A stretch of 64,000 nucleotides of DNA from Shewanella gaetbuli (GCF_023284065.1 NZ_JAKIKP010000003.1:413968-477967), one strand, 5' to 3'. Counted from the first letter of the stretch, positions 9,125 to 18,762 are shown. A program made the numbers and translations. Notes: generated from the letters alone by a model not told the origin.

Positions 9125-9830
9125 AGGTCTTTAGAGCATTAAAGGCAGATTCCGGCCCAAAATCGTTGCCGGAATGACAGTTATCCCGTCACCCTTGAGA
9201 TCTTTTATCGAGGGTCTGCTTTTGCTTATTGAACCAGTAAAGGCAGATTCCGGCCCAGAAGCGTTGCCGGAATGACGGTTATCTCATCACTCTCGTGATA
9301 GTTTAGTTCCCGACACCCCGTGATAATTCAATTCCCGTCACCCTTGAGATCTTTTATCGAGGGTCTGCTTTTTCTTATTGCACCAGTAAAGGCAGATTCC
9401 GGCCCAGAAGCGTTGCCGGAATGACGGTTATCCCGACACCCACTAGATAATTCAATTCCCGTTACCCTCGAGATAATTCAATTCCCGTCACCCTTGAGAT
9501 CTTTTATCGAGGGTCAGCTCTTGCTTATTGAACCAGTAAAGGCAGATTCCGGCCCAGAAGCGTTGCCGGAATGACGGTTATCCCGTCACTCTCGTGATAG
9601 TTCAGTTCCCGTCACCCTCGTGATAATTCAATTCCCGTCACCCTTGAGATCTTTTATCGAGGGTCAGCTTTTGCTTATTGCACCAGTAAAGACAGATTCC
9701 GGCCCAGAAGCATTGCCGGAATGACGTTGGTTAGAGCATTGCTGGAATGAGGGGGCTACACATTACCGGAATAACGGTAAAGTAGGCATCGCCGGAATGA
9801 ATCTTTACAAAAGAAGCTGCGATTGAATCA
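9125..9830. repeat. Array 1 of alternating hairpin modules (5 A modules, 4 B modules)
   Basis: Two imperfect palindromes alternate. Module A is GCAGATTCCGGC...GCCGGAATGACG, with stem ATTCCGGC/GCCGGAAT. Module B is a CCCTyGA...TCGAGGG hairpin with loop GATCTTTTA. A modules start near 9145, 9243, 9392, 9542 and 9691, so the period is about 98 and then about 150 nt. The linker from B to the next A is nearly constant (CTTATTG.ACCAGTAAA). The last ~100 nt are decayed partial A modules. It fills the gap between rluF and the small membrane protein gene. No transposase is nearby. Confidence 0.9.
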
Positions 9831-9900
9831 TTGTTAATATCACTATAGTGAAATTACGCTATTATTGAGCTTATTAACGACTTTCGAGCCAAATATCTTA

Positions 9901-10149
9901 ATGACTATGACCGACGCTAAACTCATTCGGATACTTAAAACCTGTATTGTTATAGGGCTTTGCTTGATATTACTAGGTATTTATTTGCATAACTTTAATG
10001 CGACTATTGAAGCTATGGGCGTTAAAGGCATTATTATCAGTGCGATGTGTGTGGCATTTGGAATGGCGTTATCTTTACCCACCAAAATGTATTTGACCTT
10101 TATATTAGTTAAACGAGAGTCAGACAAAACTAATCATGCCGATAAGTAG
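9901..10149 (+). CDS. Small membrane protein of unknown function
   Basis: About 82 residues with two hydrophobic segments (IVIGLCLILLGIYL and GIIISAMCVAFGMAL) separated by a short loop, and a charged C-terminus. It looks like an inner-membrane two-helix protein. I do not recognise a family. ATG 9901 is chosen over TTG 9865 and over ATG 9907, but no start has a strong ribosome-binding site, so translation is less certain than for the neighbours. It sits between repeat array 1 and the end of the AbgT gene. Confidence 0.5.
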   Translation: MTMTDAKLIRILKTCIVIGLCLILLGIYLHNFNATIEAMGVKGIIISAMCVAFGMALSLPTKMYLTFILVKRESDKTNHADK

Positions 10150-10239
10150 CATTAATGTTAGCCGTCAGTTATCGCGCTTGCTATTACATCTAGGGTATTA
10201 CTTTTAGGCCCAACTTATTCCCCAGTTTAAACTCTCTGT

Positions 10240-11739
10240 TTAAATTCCCAGTGGCCACTCTAAAACGTAGACCCATATAACCAGCAAGCTGGTCCACATG
10301 ATCAAGAATGCCATGCTGAATGGCAGCATCATAGAGACTAATGTACCAAGCTTCGCATGACCTTGATATTGCTGTGCTGTAGCAAGAATTAGCCCTAAAT
10401 AACCGAATAATGGCGAGATAATATTAGTCACCGAATCACCAATTCTAAAGGCAACTTGAATTAATTCTATCGGTAAACCTGCCAGTAATAACGTGGGTAC
10501 AAATACAGGCGCCATTACGCTCCATTGCACAACAGGCGAGCCCATAAAGATATTTAGCACGGCACTAAATAGTACCAGTATGATAACTAACACCGGTCCC
10601 TCAATAGACAGTACGGCTAACATGTCGCTTAAATTAACGGCCAGCAAACCGGCTAAGTTGCTGAGCTTAAAAGTGAAGATAAGCTGAGAGGCGAAAAACA
10701 TGATCAATAAAAATAACCCAAGCTGACTTAAGCTTTGTTCGCAGGCTTTAATAATATCTTGCTCACGTCGAAATTTACCGGATACAAAGCCGAACACCAT
10801 GCCACTTAAGCCAAACACAAATGAGACTAAAATAGGTAAGCCTTTTATCACTTCACTTCTGGCTAATTGTTCAGGGTTTGCTGGTGCTAACCAACCATTT
10901 TCACTTAGCGCGGAGAATAAGATTAATCCTATAGCCGATATAAATACTGCTCCAGCAACCTTTAATGCTCTGTCGTTTTCTGTACTAGGGGTGAGGGACA
11001 AATGCTGTGGGTTGCGGTATTCTCCGCGGCTTAATCTGGGTTCAACAAATTTAATCGATACCACGGTACCCACGGCAACCAGTAATATCACACTGGCCGA
11101 CAAGAAGTAGTAGTTTGCTAAAGGGCTGACGGTTAAATCGGGGTGAAGTAAATTTAACGCCGAGGTGCTAATACCTGCAATAACAATATCATAAGTGGTA
11201 ATGAAGAAGGTGGCGTGAGTGCCGCCAGCAACCCCGGCAAATGCGGTGGCAAGCCCTGCAAGGGGAGAGCGGCCTGCGGCTATATATGCTCTACAGGCTA
11301 GAGGAATCAATACAATATAACCCACTGAGCCAACAATGTTAGATAACACCCCTAGCAGTAATATGGTGCTGGTTAACTGCCAGGTTCCGGCATGTTTTAT
11401 TGCCCGCTGTACTGCGTAACCGATTAGCCCAGACGCATCAGCAATGCCAATGCCTATCATGGCTATGATAATAATGCCTAGTGGCGGAAAGCTGATAAAG
11501 GCTTGAATTGACCCGCTTAGCCAGTTTCTCAAGCCTTGTTCAGATATCAAATTATTGATAGTTTGCTCTGGTTGGTCGGGCAGTTGATAACTCCAACCTA
11601 AGTATGAGCCTATGGCCGATACCAGCAACAAACCCACTGTAAGAATAAAAAATAAACTCACAGGGTGGGGGAGTTTATTACCCCATTTTTCAATTCGATC
11701 AAATATAGAAGCCGAACCTTCGACGGTTTTAGAATGCAT
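10240..11739 (-). CDS. AbgT family transporter
   Basis: Inner-membrane secondary transporter of 499 residues with about 11-13 hydrophobic helices. The family is named for E. coli p-aminobenzoyl-glutamate uptake, while MtrF-type members export antimetabolites. Family features include the N-terminal EKWGNKLPHPVSLFF, the AGVAGGTHA segment, and GSPVVQWSVMAPVFVP with RIGDSVTNIISP near the C-terminus. Its ATG overlaps the last 11 nt of the upstream TonB receptor gene, so the two are probably translationally coupled. No abgA/abgB amidohydrolase genes are adjacent, so the substrate is open: a p-aminobenzoyl-glutamate-like compound, another amide, or drug efflux. Confidence 0.9.
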   Translation of the reverse strand: MHSKTVEGSASIFDRIEKWGNKLPHPVSLFFILTVGLLLVSAIGSYLGWSYQLPDQPEQTINNLISEQGLRNWLSGSIQAFISFPPLGIIIIAMIGIGIADASGLIGYAVQRAIKHAGTWQLTSTILLLGVLSNIVGSVGYIVLIPLACRAYIAAGRSPLAGLATAFAGVAGGTHATFFITTYDIVIAGISTSALNLLHPDLTVSPLANYYFLSASVILLVAVGTVVSIKFVEPRLSRGEYRNPQHLSLTPSTENDRALKVAGAVFISAIGLILFSALSENGWLAPANPEQLARSEVIKGLPILVSFVFGLSGMVFGFVSGKFRREQDIIKACEQSLSQLGLFLLIMFFASQLIFTFKLSNLAGLLAVNLSDMLAVLSIEGPVLVIILVLFSAVLNIFMGSPVVQWSVMAPVFVPTLLLAGLPIELIQVAFRIGDSVTNIISPLFGYLGLILATAQQYQGHAKLGTLVSMMLPFSMAFLIMWTSLLVIWVYVLEWPLGI

Positions 11740-13633
11740 ATTCTAGTCCGGCATATGCAGTCGTACCGCGGATGACCTCTGTGTAAGTAATTGGATCAGA
11801 TACATCAGTATTGGTCAGGTTATTTACGCCAAATTTTAATTGCAGATCGTTATTGAAGTAATAATTCATGCCTAAATCGATTGTGGTATAAGAGTCGGCA
11901 ACATCATTTTGCCCAAGTTCACCAATTACATTGCTTCTAAAGTGTGCTTTAGCAAATACGTCTACTGAGTCTGTGGCATACCAATTAATTACTGTTGTTG
12001 CCTCGTGTTCAGCAGTGCCTTTTAAACGGGTTTCATCGGCATTATCTTTGGCATCTAAATAAGTGTATGACGCTTCAATACCTACATGTTCGAATTGATG
12101 AGACACTGTCGCTTCAACGCCTTTAATGGTGGCATTGTCGATATTGCCAAAGGTTTGTAATGACTCATTAACTGCAACGTATTCAATAATATTTTCAATA
12201 TCACTATTGAATAGTGTCACACTGGCACGGGTATTATTATTGTCATAATGCACCCCTAGTTCACCAAAAGTACCTGTTTCGGCTTCTAGATCTTCATTAC
12301 CGACAATTTCACAACGTCCACCACAACCAATAGCGGTGTAGTCGGCGAACGTTTGAACCATTTTAGGAGCTTTAAAGGCGGTGCTTATGCCTCCTTTAAT
12401 GCTCCAGCCATTGGCAATTTGGTGGGTTAAATAGGCGCGGTAGGTAAACTCGCTGCCAAATTGTTCATCATCGTCTAAACGGCCGCCTAAGGTTAATTTG
12501 GTGTTATCGGTTAAAGCGATGTTGGTTTCCGCAAATATACCACTGGCCGTTCTTTCAATGCTGTCGCCTTCAAAAAAGATGTCATTACCGGTCAGTGATG
12601 ACTGCTTTGCCGTTGCGCCAAAAGTGACATCATATTGGTCAAAATAGAAGCTGGCTTGGGTATCAACACCATAGGTACGTTCATGCAAATTGGCGGTTGG
12701 GTTATCTAAATAATCAACTTGAAAATCATCATAGAAAAAGTTGGCATTAAACTCGCCATTTTCCATGGTGAATTGATAATCGGCACGAACAGCTTGTTTG
12801 TCGCGGTTTTGATCAAGTGTTCTGCCGTTATAAACGCTATTGGCTTGCTGGTCTTCTCGAGAGAGTTGTAGCTCTAAACCTAACTGGTGATTCTCCGCTA
12901 GGTTAATATCTAACTGATTAAAAACATTATAGTTGTCACGTGCCCGCAGTTTACTTGAGGTTGGCGTATCTTCATAAAAGGTTTCATCAAGGTGTAAATA
13001 GTTACCAAATACCGTCCAGCTTAGGGTGTCATTTATGGGCGTTGAAAAATATAACCCCAACTGTTCACCGTTGCCGCCTTCATCGCCAATGTTGTATTGG
13101 CCTTCAATGCTAATAGCGCCTTCAGCGCTACCGTTATGCTTTTTGGTGAAAACGTTCACCACGCCGCCCATGGCATCAGCACCATAAATTGATGACATTG
13201 GCCCACGCACCACTTCAACGTGGCTCATGGCAATAGAGGGGACAGCGCTTAATACATTATCATCACCACGCCACAAGGCTTCGCCACTATGAGAGCGTTG
13301 ATTGTTTAATAATACTTGGGTGTAGTCGTTACTGAGTCCACGCATATTGACACTACGTGAACCATTGGAATTGGTTGAAACAGAGATACCGGGAATATTA
13401 AAAATAATATCGCCTAAATCCTGTGACATTTGCACTTTATCGGCCATATCGACATCAATCATGCTGATACTAGCAGGAGCCTCTGAAATCGGCGTACTTT
13501 GGCCAGCCGTTGCCGTAATTACCATCACCTCATTAATTTGACTCGCAATTTGGGCGGCAATGTCATTTTGTAATTGGTCAGCTTGAACAAAAGGAACGCA
13601 TGCAAGGCTGGTTAAGGTGATGATTTTTTTCAT
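11729..13633 (-). CDS. TonB-dependent outer-membrane receptor
   Basis: 634-residue ligand-gated beta-barrel powered by TonB. It has a signal peptide (ITLTSLACVPFVQA), a plug domain about 40-165 with VNMRGL, VEVVRGPMSSIYGADAMGGVVNV, and a barrel ending in aromatic AYAGLEYAF as expected for BAM insertion. A Cys pair in GCGGRCE suggests a disulfide-pinned extracellular loop. The plug resembles FepA/CirA-type receptors. A Fur-like site 25-39 nt upstream of the ATG suggests iron regulation. It is the first gene of an operon with the AbgT transporter. The ligand is not evident. Confidence 0.9.
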   Translation of the reverse strand: MKKIITLTSLACVPFVQADQLQNDIAAQIASQINEVMVITATAGQSTPISEAPASISMIDVDMADKVQMSQDLGDIIFNIPGISVSTNSNGSRSVNMRGLSNDYTQVLLNNQRSHSGEALWRGDDNVLSAVPSIAMSHVEVVRGPMSSIYGADAMGGVVNVFTKKHNGSAEGAISIEGQYNIGDEGGNGEQLGLYFSTPINDTLSWTVFGNYLHLDETFYEDTPTSSKLRARDNYNVFNQLDINLAENHQLGLELQLSREDQQANSVYNGRTLDQNRDKQAVRADYQFTMENGEFNANFFYDDFQVDYLDNPTANLHERTYGVDTQASFYFDQYDVTFGATAKQSSLTGNDIFFEGDSIERTASGIFAETNIALTDNTKLTLGGRLDDDEQFGSEFTYRAYLTHQIANGWSIKGGISTAFKAPKMVQTFADYTAIGCGGRCEIVGNEDLEAETGTFGELGVHYDNNNTRASVTLFNSDIENIIEYVAVNESLQTFGNIDNATIKGVEATVSHQFEHVGIEASYTYLDAKDNADETRLKGTAEHEATTVINWYATDSVDVFAKAHFRSNVIGELGQNDVADSYTTIDLGMNYYFNNDLQLKFGVNNLTNTDVSDPITYTEVIRGTTAYAGLEYAF

Positions 13634-13657
13634 AGTGTATACGACTGTTATTGCAAA

Positions 13658-13672
13658 GGAGAACGATTATCA
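13658..13672 (-). promoter_or_regulatory. Fur-box-like site upstream of the TonB receptor
   Basis: Read on the minus strand, the 15-mer TGATAATCGTTCTCC matches TGATAAT perfectly in its left half and about 4 of 7 positions of ATTATCA in its right half. It lies 25-39 nt upstream of the receptor ATG, where Fur would block transcription. Visual match only. Confidence 0.45.
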
Positions 13673-13735
13673 ATTGCAGTCTCAAGGGTGTCAACGAAAA
13701 AAACTCGTTAAAACTTACCAGATAAAAAATTATGG

Positions 13736-13747
13736 TTGTGATCACAA
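13736..13747. promoter_or_regulatory. 12-nt perfect palindrome in the divergent promoter region
   Basis: TTGTGATCACAA lies in the 300-nt region between the divergent TonB receptor and osmC-ycaO genes. It could be an operator. It lacks the 6-nt spacer of a CRP site and the layout of an FNR site. The rest of 13634-13933 holds the Fur-like site and AT-rich DNA, with no gene. Confidence 0.35.
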
Positions 13748-13933
13748 TGTTCGTTAATCTTATGTTGATAAGTTGTTTATTTTGTTGGTGTTATTTTTCG
13801 GTTGTGCTGTTAGTTGATTTATTGTTTTTGGTGGCTTTTTTAATAAACCCAAGACTAATGGGGCGAAAACAACGATAATTAGTATTAGATGATTTTTGTG
13901 CGTGTAAATACGCAGCGACAGTAGGGCAATTTA

Positions 13934-16120
13934 ATGGAAATTAAAGTTAACTTTCTTGATAACTTACGTTTAGAAGCTAAGTTTGATGATTTTACCGTAA
14001 CGGCTGACCAACCGATTCGATACAAAGGGGATGGTAGTGCGCCAAGCCCATTCGATTACTTTTTAGCATCATCAGCGTTGTGCGCGGCCTATTTCATTAA
14101 GGTGTACTGTAAAGCTCGCGATATCTCTACCGAGAACATTCGTCTTTCACAAAATAATATTGTTGATCCTGAAGATCGTTACAACCAGATATTTCAAATT
14201 CAGGTCGAACTACCTGATGATATTTCAGAAAAAGATCGCCAAGGTATTTTACGCTCAATTGATCGCTGTACCGTTAAAAAAGTCGTTCAGACCGGCCCTG
14301 AGTTCAAAATTGAAACCATTGAAAACTTAGATGCTGATGCGAATGCCATGTTAATGGGGCAACCCGATGGCGACAGCAGTACTTATATTGTTGGTAAAGA
14401 CTTACCGCTTGAAAAAACCATTGAAAATATGACCGCCATGTTGGCTGATCTAGGCATGAAGATTGAAATTTCATCATGGCGTAACATCGTGCCAAATGTG
14501 TGGTCATTGCATATTCGTGATGCAGCATCACCTATGTGCTTTACCAATGGTAAAGGGGCGACTAAAGAGAGTGCTTTATGCTCAGCCTTAGGTGAGTTTA
14601 TTGAGCGATTAAATAATAACTTTTTCTATAATGATCAATTTTTTGGAACAGAAATAGCCAATGCTGATTTTGTCCATTATCCATCAGAAAAGTGGTTTGA
14701 ACTTGAAGATGATGATGCATTACCGCAAGGGATTTTAGATGAATACACGCTTGAAATTTATAACCCAGATGACGAGTTATGTGGTTCACATTTAATTGAT
14801 ACTAACTCTGGCAATATTGAGCGTGGTATTTGTGCTATTCCTTATATTCGTCAGTCAGATGGTGAAACGGTTTATATTCCGTCAAACTTGATTGAAAACT
14901 TGTTCTTAAGCAATGGTATGAGCGCGGGTAACAATCTACAAGAAGCCCATGTTCAATGCTTATCTGAAATTTTTGAACGAGCGGTTAAACGCCAAATTAT
15001 CGAACAAGAAATTGTGCTGCCTGAAGTGCCAATGTCTGTATTAGAAAAGTACCCGAGTATTTTAGCGGGCATTAAAGGGTTAGAAGATCAGGGCTTCCCT
15101 GTTGTAGTGAAAGATGCCTCTTTAGGCGGTCAGTTCCCGGTAATGTGTGTCACCTTAATGAACCCAAGAACCGGCGGTGTATTTGCATCATTTGGTGCGC
15201 ACCCTAGCTTTGAAGTCGCATTAGAGCGCAGTTTAACTGAGCTACTACAAGGCCGAAGTTTTGAAGGGTTAAACGATGTACCAAAACCCACATTTAACAG
15301 TATGGCGGTGTCAGAGCCTGAAAATTTTGTTGAGCACTTTATTGATTCAACTGGGGTGATCTCTTGGCGTTTCTTTAGCAGTAATGCCGATTATGATTTT
15401 TGTGAGTGGGACTTTGCTGGCACTTCTGAACAAGAAGCAAATGCGCTATTTGGCATTTTAAAAGACATGGGCAAAGAGGTATATGTTGCCGAATTTACTG
15501 AGCTTGGTGCTTCAGCGTGTCGTATTTTAGTGCCAGATTACTCAGAAGTTTACCCAGTAGATGATTTGATTTGGGATAACACTAATAAAGCATTAGATTA
15601 TCGTGAAGATATTTTGAATTTACACTCATTAACCGATGATGAGCTGGTGGATTTAGTTAATCGTTTAGAAGAAAGTCAGTTAGACAATTATACCGATATT
15701 CGCACCCTTATTGGCATTGTGTTTGATGAGAATACCGTGTGGGGACAGTTGACTATTATTGAGCTGAAAATTCTGATCTTCTTAGCACTTGGTGCCCACG
15801 AAGAAGCATTAGATTTAGTGGAAGACTTTTTACAGTTTAATGATAATACCGTCGAAAGAGGCTTATTCTATCAAGCTATAAATGCCGTTCTAGAAGTTGA
15901 ATTAGACGATGATCTAGAGCTTGAGCACTTTATTGTTAACTTCAAACGTATGTTTGGTGAACAAGTGATGGAAAACGTAGTGGGCAGTGTTAACGGTAGC
16001 GTCAGATTTTATGGTTTAACACAAACCAGTATGAACTTGGAAGGCATCGAACCTCACTTAAGATTAATTGAAAGCTATAAAAAGCTACATCAGGCTAGAG
16101 GGAATGCCGTAAAAGTTTAG
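13934..16120 (+). CDS. OsmC-like / YcaO-domain fusion protein
   Basis: 728-residue cytoplasmic protein. Residues 1-135 are OsmC-like (PSPFDYFLASSALCAAYFIKVY, with a redox-type Cys; a second Cys in IDRCTVKKV). From about 150 it is a YcaO domain with the ATP/Mg-binding Glu-rich motifs ALGEFIER near 223 and LSEIFERAVKR near 345. A C-terminal helical, TPR-like region follows, as in E. coli YcaO. YcaO domains activate amide backbones with ATP. The stand-alone E. coli protein supports RimO-dependent beta-methylthiolation of ribosomal protein S12. No azoline or thioamide precursor gene is adjacent, so a ribosome-related role is the better guess. GTAGGG precedes the ATG. Confidence 0.9.
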   Translation: MEIKVNFLDNLRLEAKFDDFTVTADQPIRYKGDGSAPSPFDYFLASSALCAAYFIKVYCKARDISTENIRLSQNNIVDPEDRYNQIFQIQVELPDDISEKDRQGILRSIDRCTVKKVVQTGPEFKIETIENLDADANAMLMGQPDGDSSTYIVGKDLPLEKTIENMTAMLADLGMKIEISSWRNIVPNVWSLHIRDAASPMCFTNGKGATKESALCSALGEFIERLNNNFFYNDQFFGTEIANADFVHYPSEKWFELEDDDALPQGILDEYTLEIYNPDDELCGSHLIDTNSGNIERGICAIPYIRQSDGETVYIPSNLIENLFLSNGMSAGNNLQEAHVQCLSEIFERAVKRQIIEQEIVLPEVPMSVLEKYPSILAGIKGLEDQGFPVVVKDASLGGQFPVMCVTLMNPRTGGVFASFGAHPSFEVALERSLTELLQGRSFEGLNDVPKPTFNSMAVSEPENFVEHFIDSTGVISWRFFSSNADYDFCEWDFAGTSEQEANALFGILKDMGKEVYVAEFTELGASACRILVPDYSEVYPVDDLIWDNTNKALDYREDILNLHSLTDDELVDLVNRLEESQLDNYTDIRTLIGIVFDENTVWGQLTIIELKILIFLALGAHEEALDLVEDFLQFNDNTVERGLFYQAINAVLEVELDDDLELEHFIVNFKRMFGEQVMENVVGSVNGSVRFYGLTQTSMNLEGIEPHLRLIESYKKLHQARGNAVKV

Positions 16121-16129
16121 CCCGCTAGC

Positions 16130-17220
16130 AACAGCAGATTCCGGCTCAAAAGCGTTGCCGGAATGACGTTCTTCCTCGTCACCCTTGAGATAATTAAATT
16201 CCCGTCACCCTCGAGATCTTTTATCGAGGGTCTGTTTTGGGTTTACCTACGTGAAGAAAGCAGATTCCGGCCCAAAAGCATTGCCGGAATGACGTTGGTT
16301 AGAGCATCGTAGGAATGACGTTTTCCTCGTCACCCTTGAGATCTTTTATCGAGGGTCTGCTTTGGATTTATCTACGTGAAGAAAGCAGATTCCGGCTCAA
16401 AAGCGTTGCCGGAATGACTGTGGTTAAAGCATCGTAGGAATGACGTTCTTCCTCGTCACCCTCGAGATCTTTTATCGAGGGTCTGTTTTGGGTTTACCTA
16501 TGTGAAGAAAGCAGATTCCGGCTCAAAAGCGTTGCCGGAATGACGTTGGTTAAAGCATCGTAGGAATGACGTTCTTCCTCGTCGCCCTCGTGATAATTAA
16601 ATTCCCGTCACCCTTGGGATCTTTTATCGAGGGTCTGCTTTGGATTTATCTACGTGAAGAAAGCAGATTCCGGCCCAAAAGCATTGCCGGAATGACGTTC
16701 TTCCTCGTCGCCCTTGAGATAATTAAATTCCCGTCACCCTCGAGATCTTTTATCGAGGGTCTGCTTTGGGTTTACCTACGTGAAGAAAGCAGATTCCGGC
16801 CCAAAAGCATTGCCGGAATGACGTTCTTTCCCGTCACCCTTGGGATCTTTTATCGAGGGTCTGCTTTGGATTTACCTACGTGAAGAAAGCAGATTCCGGC
16901 CCAAAAGCATTGCCGGAATGACGTTCTTCCTCGTCACCCTCGAGATCTTTTATCGAGGGTCTGTTTTGGGTTTACCTACGTGAAGTAAGCAGATTCCGGC
17001 TCAAAAGCGTTGCCGGAATGACGTTGGTTAAAGCATCGTAGGAATGACGTTTTCCTCGTCACCCTTGAGATAATTAAATTCCCGTCACCCTTGAGATCTT
17101 TTATCGAGGGTCTGTTTTGGGTTTACCTATGTGAAGAAAGCAGATTCCGGCTCAAAAGCGTTGCCGGAATGACGTTCTTTCCCGTCACCCTCGAGATCTT
17201 TTATCGAGGGTCTGTTTTGG
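16130..17220. repeat. Array 2 of alternating hairpin modules (9 A modules)
   Basis: It is made of the same A (ATTCCGGC/GCCGGAAT) and B (CCCTCGA/TCGAGGG) hairpins as array 1. A modules begin near 16134, 16260, 16385, 16511, 16663, 16789, 16889, 16989 and 17140. The B-to-A linker is different from array 1: TTT(A/G)GATTTACCTACGTGAAG-like. Optional insertions of AATTAAATTCCCGTCACCC and of a GGTTAAAGCATCGTAGGAATGACG half-module vary between copies. The array lies between the convergent 3' ends of osmC-ycaO and the phospholipase D gene. The final B hairpin followed by TTTTTTT could terminate ycaO transcripts. Confidence 0.92.
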
Positions 17221-17226
17221 ATTTTT

Positions 17227-18690
17227 TTAAAGTTCTGACTCACCATCCATTTTTGTGAATATCCAATCTATTGGTTTGTGCCAACCACCGTAATTGGGGT
17301 TTGAGTCTTGAACCTCATCACCACTTTGCCACTCAATGTCACCGTCTTTATTACGGCTAACATGCCAATATAAGCTTTCTTTTTGGCTAAATAGGTAGTC
17401 TTCTACTTTGGCTGCAAATGCTTCACTATGAACAAATAATCCAAATTCAACATTTAAAAAGTCAGAACGTGGGTCAAAGTTTGATGAACCAATGTATGAC
17501 AATTTATCATCTAAAATAATGGTCTTATTATGGTAATAAGTTGCAGCGTGATAAAAGTGATCATCATTTTTAGCTTCATCTTTGTATTCGTAAAGCTCTA
17601 TACCCATATCAAGTAACGTTTGACGATGTTTTTCATAATAAGCCGGGATAAATAACGAGTCATTTGATGCTGACGAATTAGTAATCAGTTGAACTTTTGC
17701 GCCATTGCGAGTTAATTTATCAAGTACCACAAACTCACCATTGGTAGGTACAACATATGGTGTTGATATAACGGCTTTTTTAGCGGTTTTGATCTCTTTG
17801 TTAATGGCGATTTCTGCTCGCTGTCTAAAGTAAGGCAAACTGTTTTGTAACTTTTGCAATGAGTCAAATACCGGTGTTACAGTCACATCAATAAATTCAA
17901 CCGTTGGCATTAATGCTATGGTTTGCTCAATATCTGCAATAATTTCAGGCTGTTGTTTCTTGGCCTTAGCATAGGCTTTATTGAGGTTAATATATTCTTG
18001 AGGCTGCTTAATGCTAATTAACTCTGCAATAGGCGTTACTACATCACTTTGCCAAATCACTTCATAATTGTCGGCAAATGGGGCTATAACAGCACCTTGA
18101 AATAGCACGTCCATATCATAAAAGTTAGCGTCTTTGCTGTAACCAAAATACTCGTCACCAATATTACGGCCACCTAGAATTAGTTGTTGATTATCAACAT
18201 TGAAGTATTTTTCATGTAAACGATTATCTAATTGATCTTGATGCATTTGAAAATCGGCTGCACGACCTACCCAGCCCATTTTGCGTGAGTTAAATGGGTT
18301 AAAAATGCGTACCTGTACATTAGAATGAGCGTCTAAATCGGCTAGCCATTTTTCATTAAAAACCAATAAGTCATCTAGTGTTAAGCGGATTTTAACGCCT
18401 CGATCGGCGGCTTGTTTTAGTTCATCTACAAGCATTAACCCTAAGGTGTCGCCATTCCATGAAAAGTACGTCATATCAATGGTTGATTGTGCTTTTCTGA
18501 CAAGCTCTACTCGTCTTGCAAACGCTTCTGGTGCGGTGGGTATTAAGTAAGCTTTTGCCTCAAACTGGCTGGTTTGGTAGTTAGCTTCAAATTCCTCTGG
18601 GACTGTTGGGCTAGGTGAAGCACAACCCGTTAGCACGAATATAATCGTTACTAAAGACAATAAAGGTGAAAAAAATCGTGGCATTGTCAT
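17227..18690 (-). CDS. Phospholipase D family lipoprotein, ClsC (YmdC)-like
   Basis: 487 residues. The N-terminus is a lipoprotein signal ending in the lipobox LTGC, so the protein is probably anchored to a membrane facing the periplasm. Two HKD motifs are present: HEKYFNVD with GGRNIGDEYF near residue 157, and HNKTIILDD with GSSNFDPRS near residue 385. The order and spacing resemble ClsC, which makes cardiolipin from phosphatidylglycerol and phosphatidylethanolamine; simple phospholipase D activity is an alternative. Unlike ClsC in E. coli there is no adjacent ymdB partner. It is last in a row of three minus-strand envelope genes, separated from the next by 116 nt. Confidence 0.85.
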   Translation of the reverse strand: MTMPRFFSPLLSLVTIIFVLTGCASPSPTVPEEFEANYQTSQFEAKAYLIPTAPEAFARRVELVRKAQSTIDMTYFSWNGDTLGLMLVDELKQAADRGVKIRLTLDDLLVFNEKWLADLDAHSNVQVRIFNPFNSRKMGWVGRAADFQMHQDQLDNRLHEKYFNVDNQQLILGGRNIGDEYFGYSKDANFYDMDVLFQGAVIAPFADNYEVIWQSDVVTPIAELISIKQPQEYINLNKAYAKAKKQQPEIIADIEQTIALMPTVEFIDVTVTPVFDSLQKLQNSLPYFRQRAEIAINKEIKTAKKAVISTPYVVPTNGEFVVLDKLTRNGAKVQLITNSSASNDSLFIPAYYEKHRQTLLDMGIELYEYKDEAKNDDHFYHAATYYHNKTIILDDKLSYIGSSNFDPRSDFLNVEFGLFVHSEAFAAKVEDYLFSQKESLYWHVSRNKDGDIEWQSGDEVQDSNPNYGGWHKPIDWIFTKMDGESEL

Positions 18691-18762
18691 CGTTAGAAAC
18701 CCTGTATAAAGTTCAATTAAACGCAGATGTGTCGAGTGAGTCAGTTTTGGCAGTTGACGCTA

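Noticed and set aside
13736..13747. CRP site
   Set aside because: CRP half-sites TGTGA/TCACA need a 6-nt spacer, and here they abut.
16566..16883. 105-codon open frame inside array 2
   Set aside because: It translates the tandem repeats (FFLVALVIIKFPSP repeated) with no ribosome site or family, so it is a by-product of the repeat period.
9125..17220. The arrays as CRISPR loci
   Set aside because: Period is 100-150 nt, repeats are palindromic and variable, linkers are nearly identical rather than unique, and no cas genes are present.
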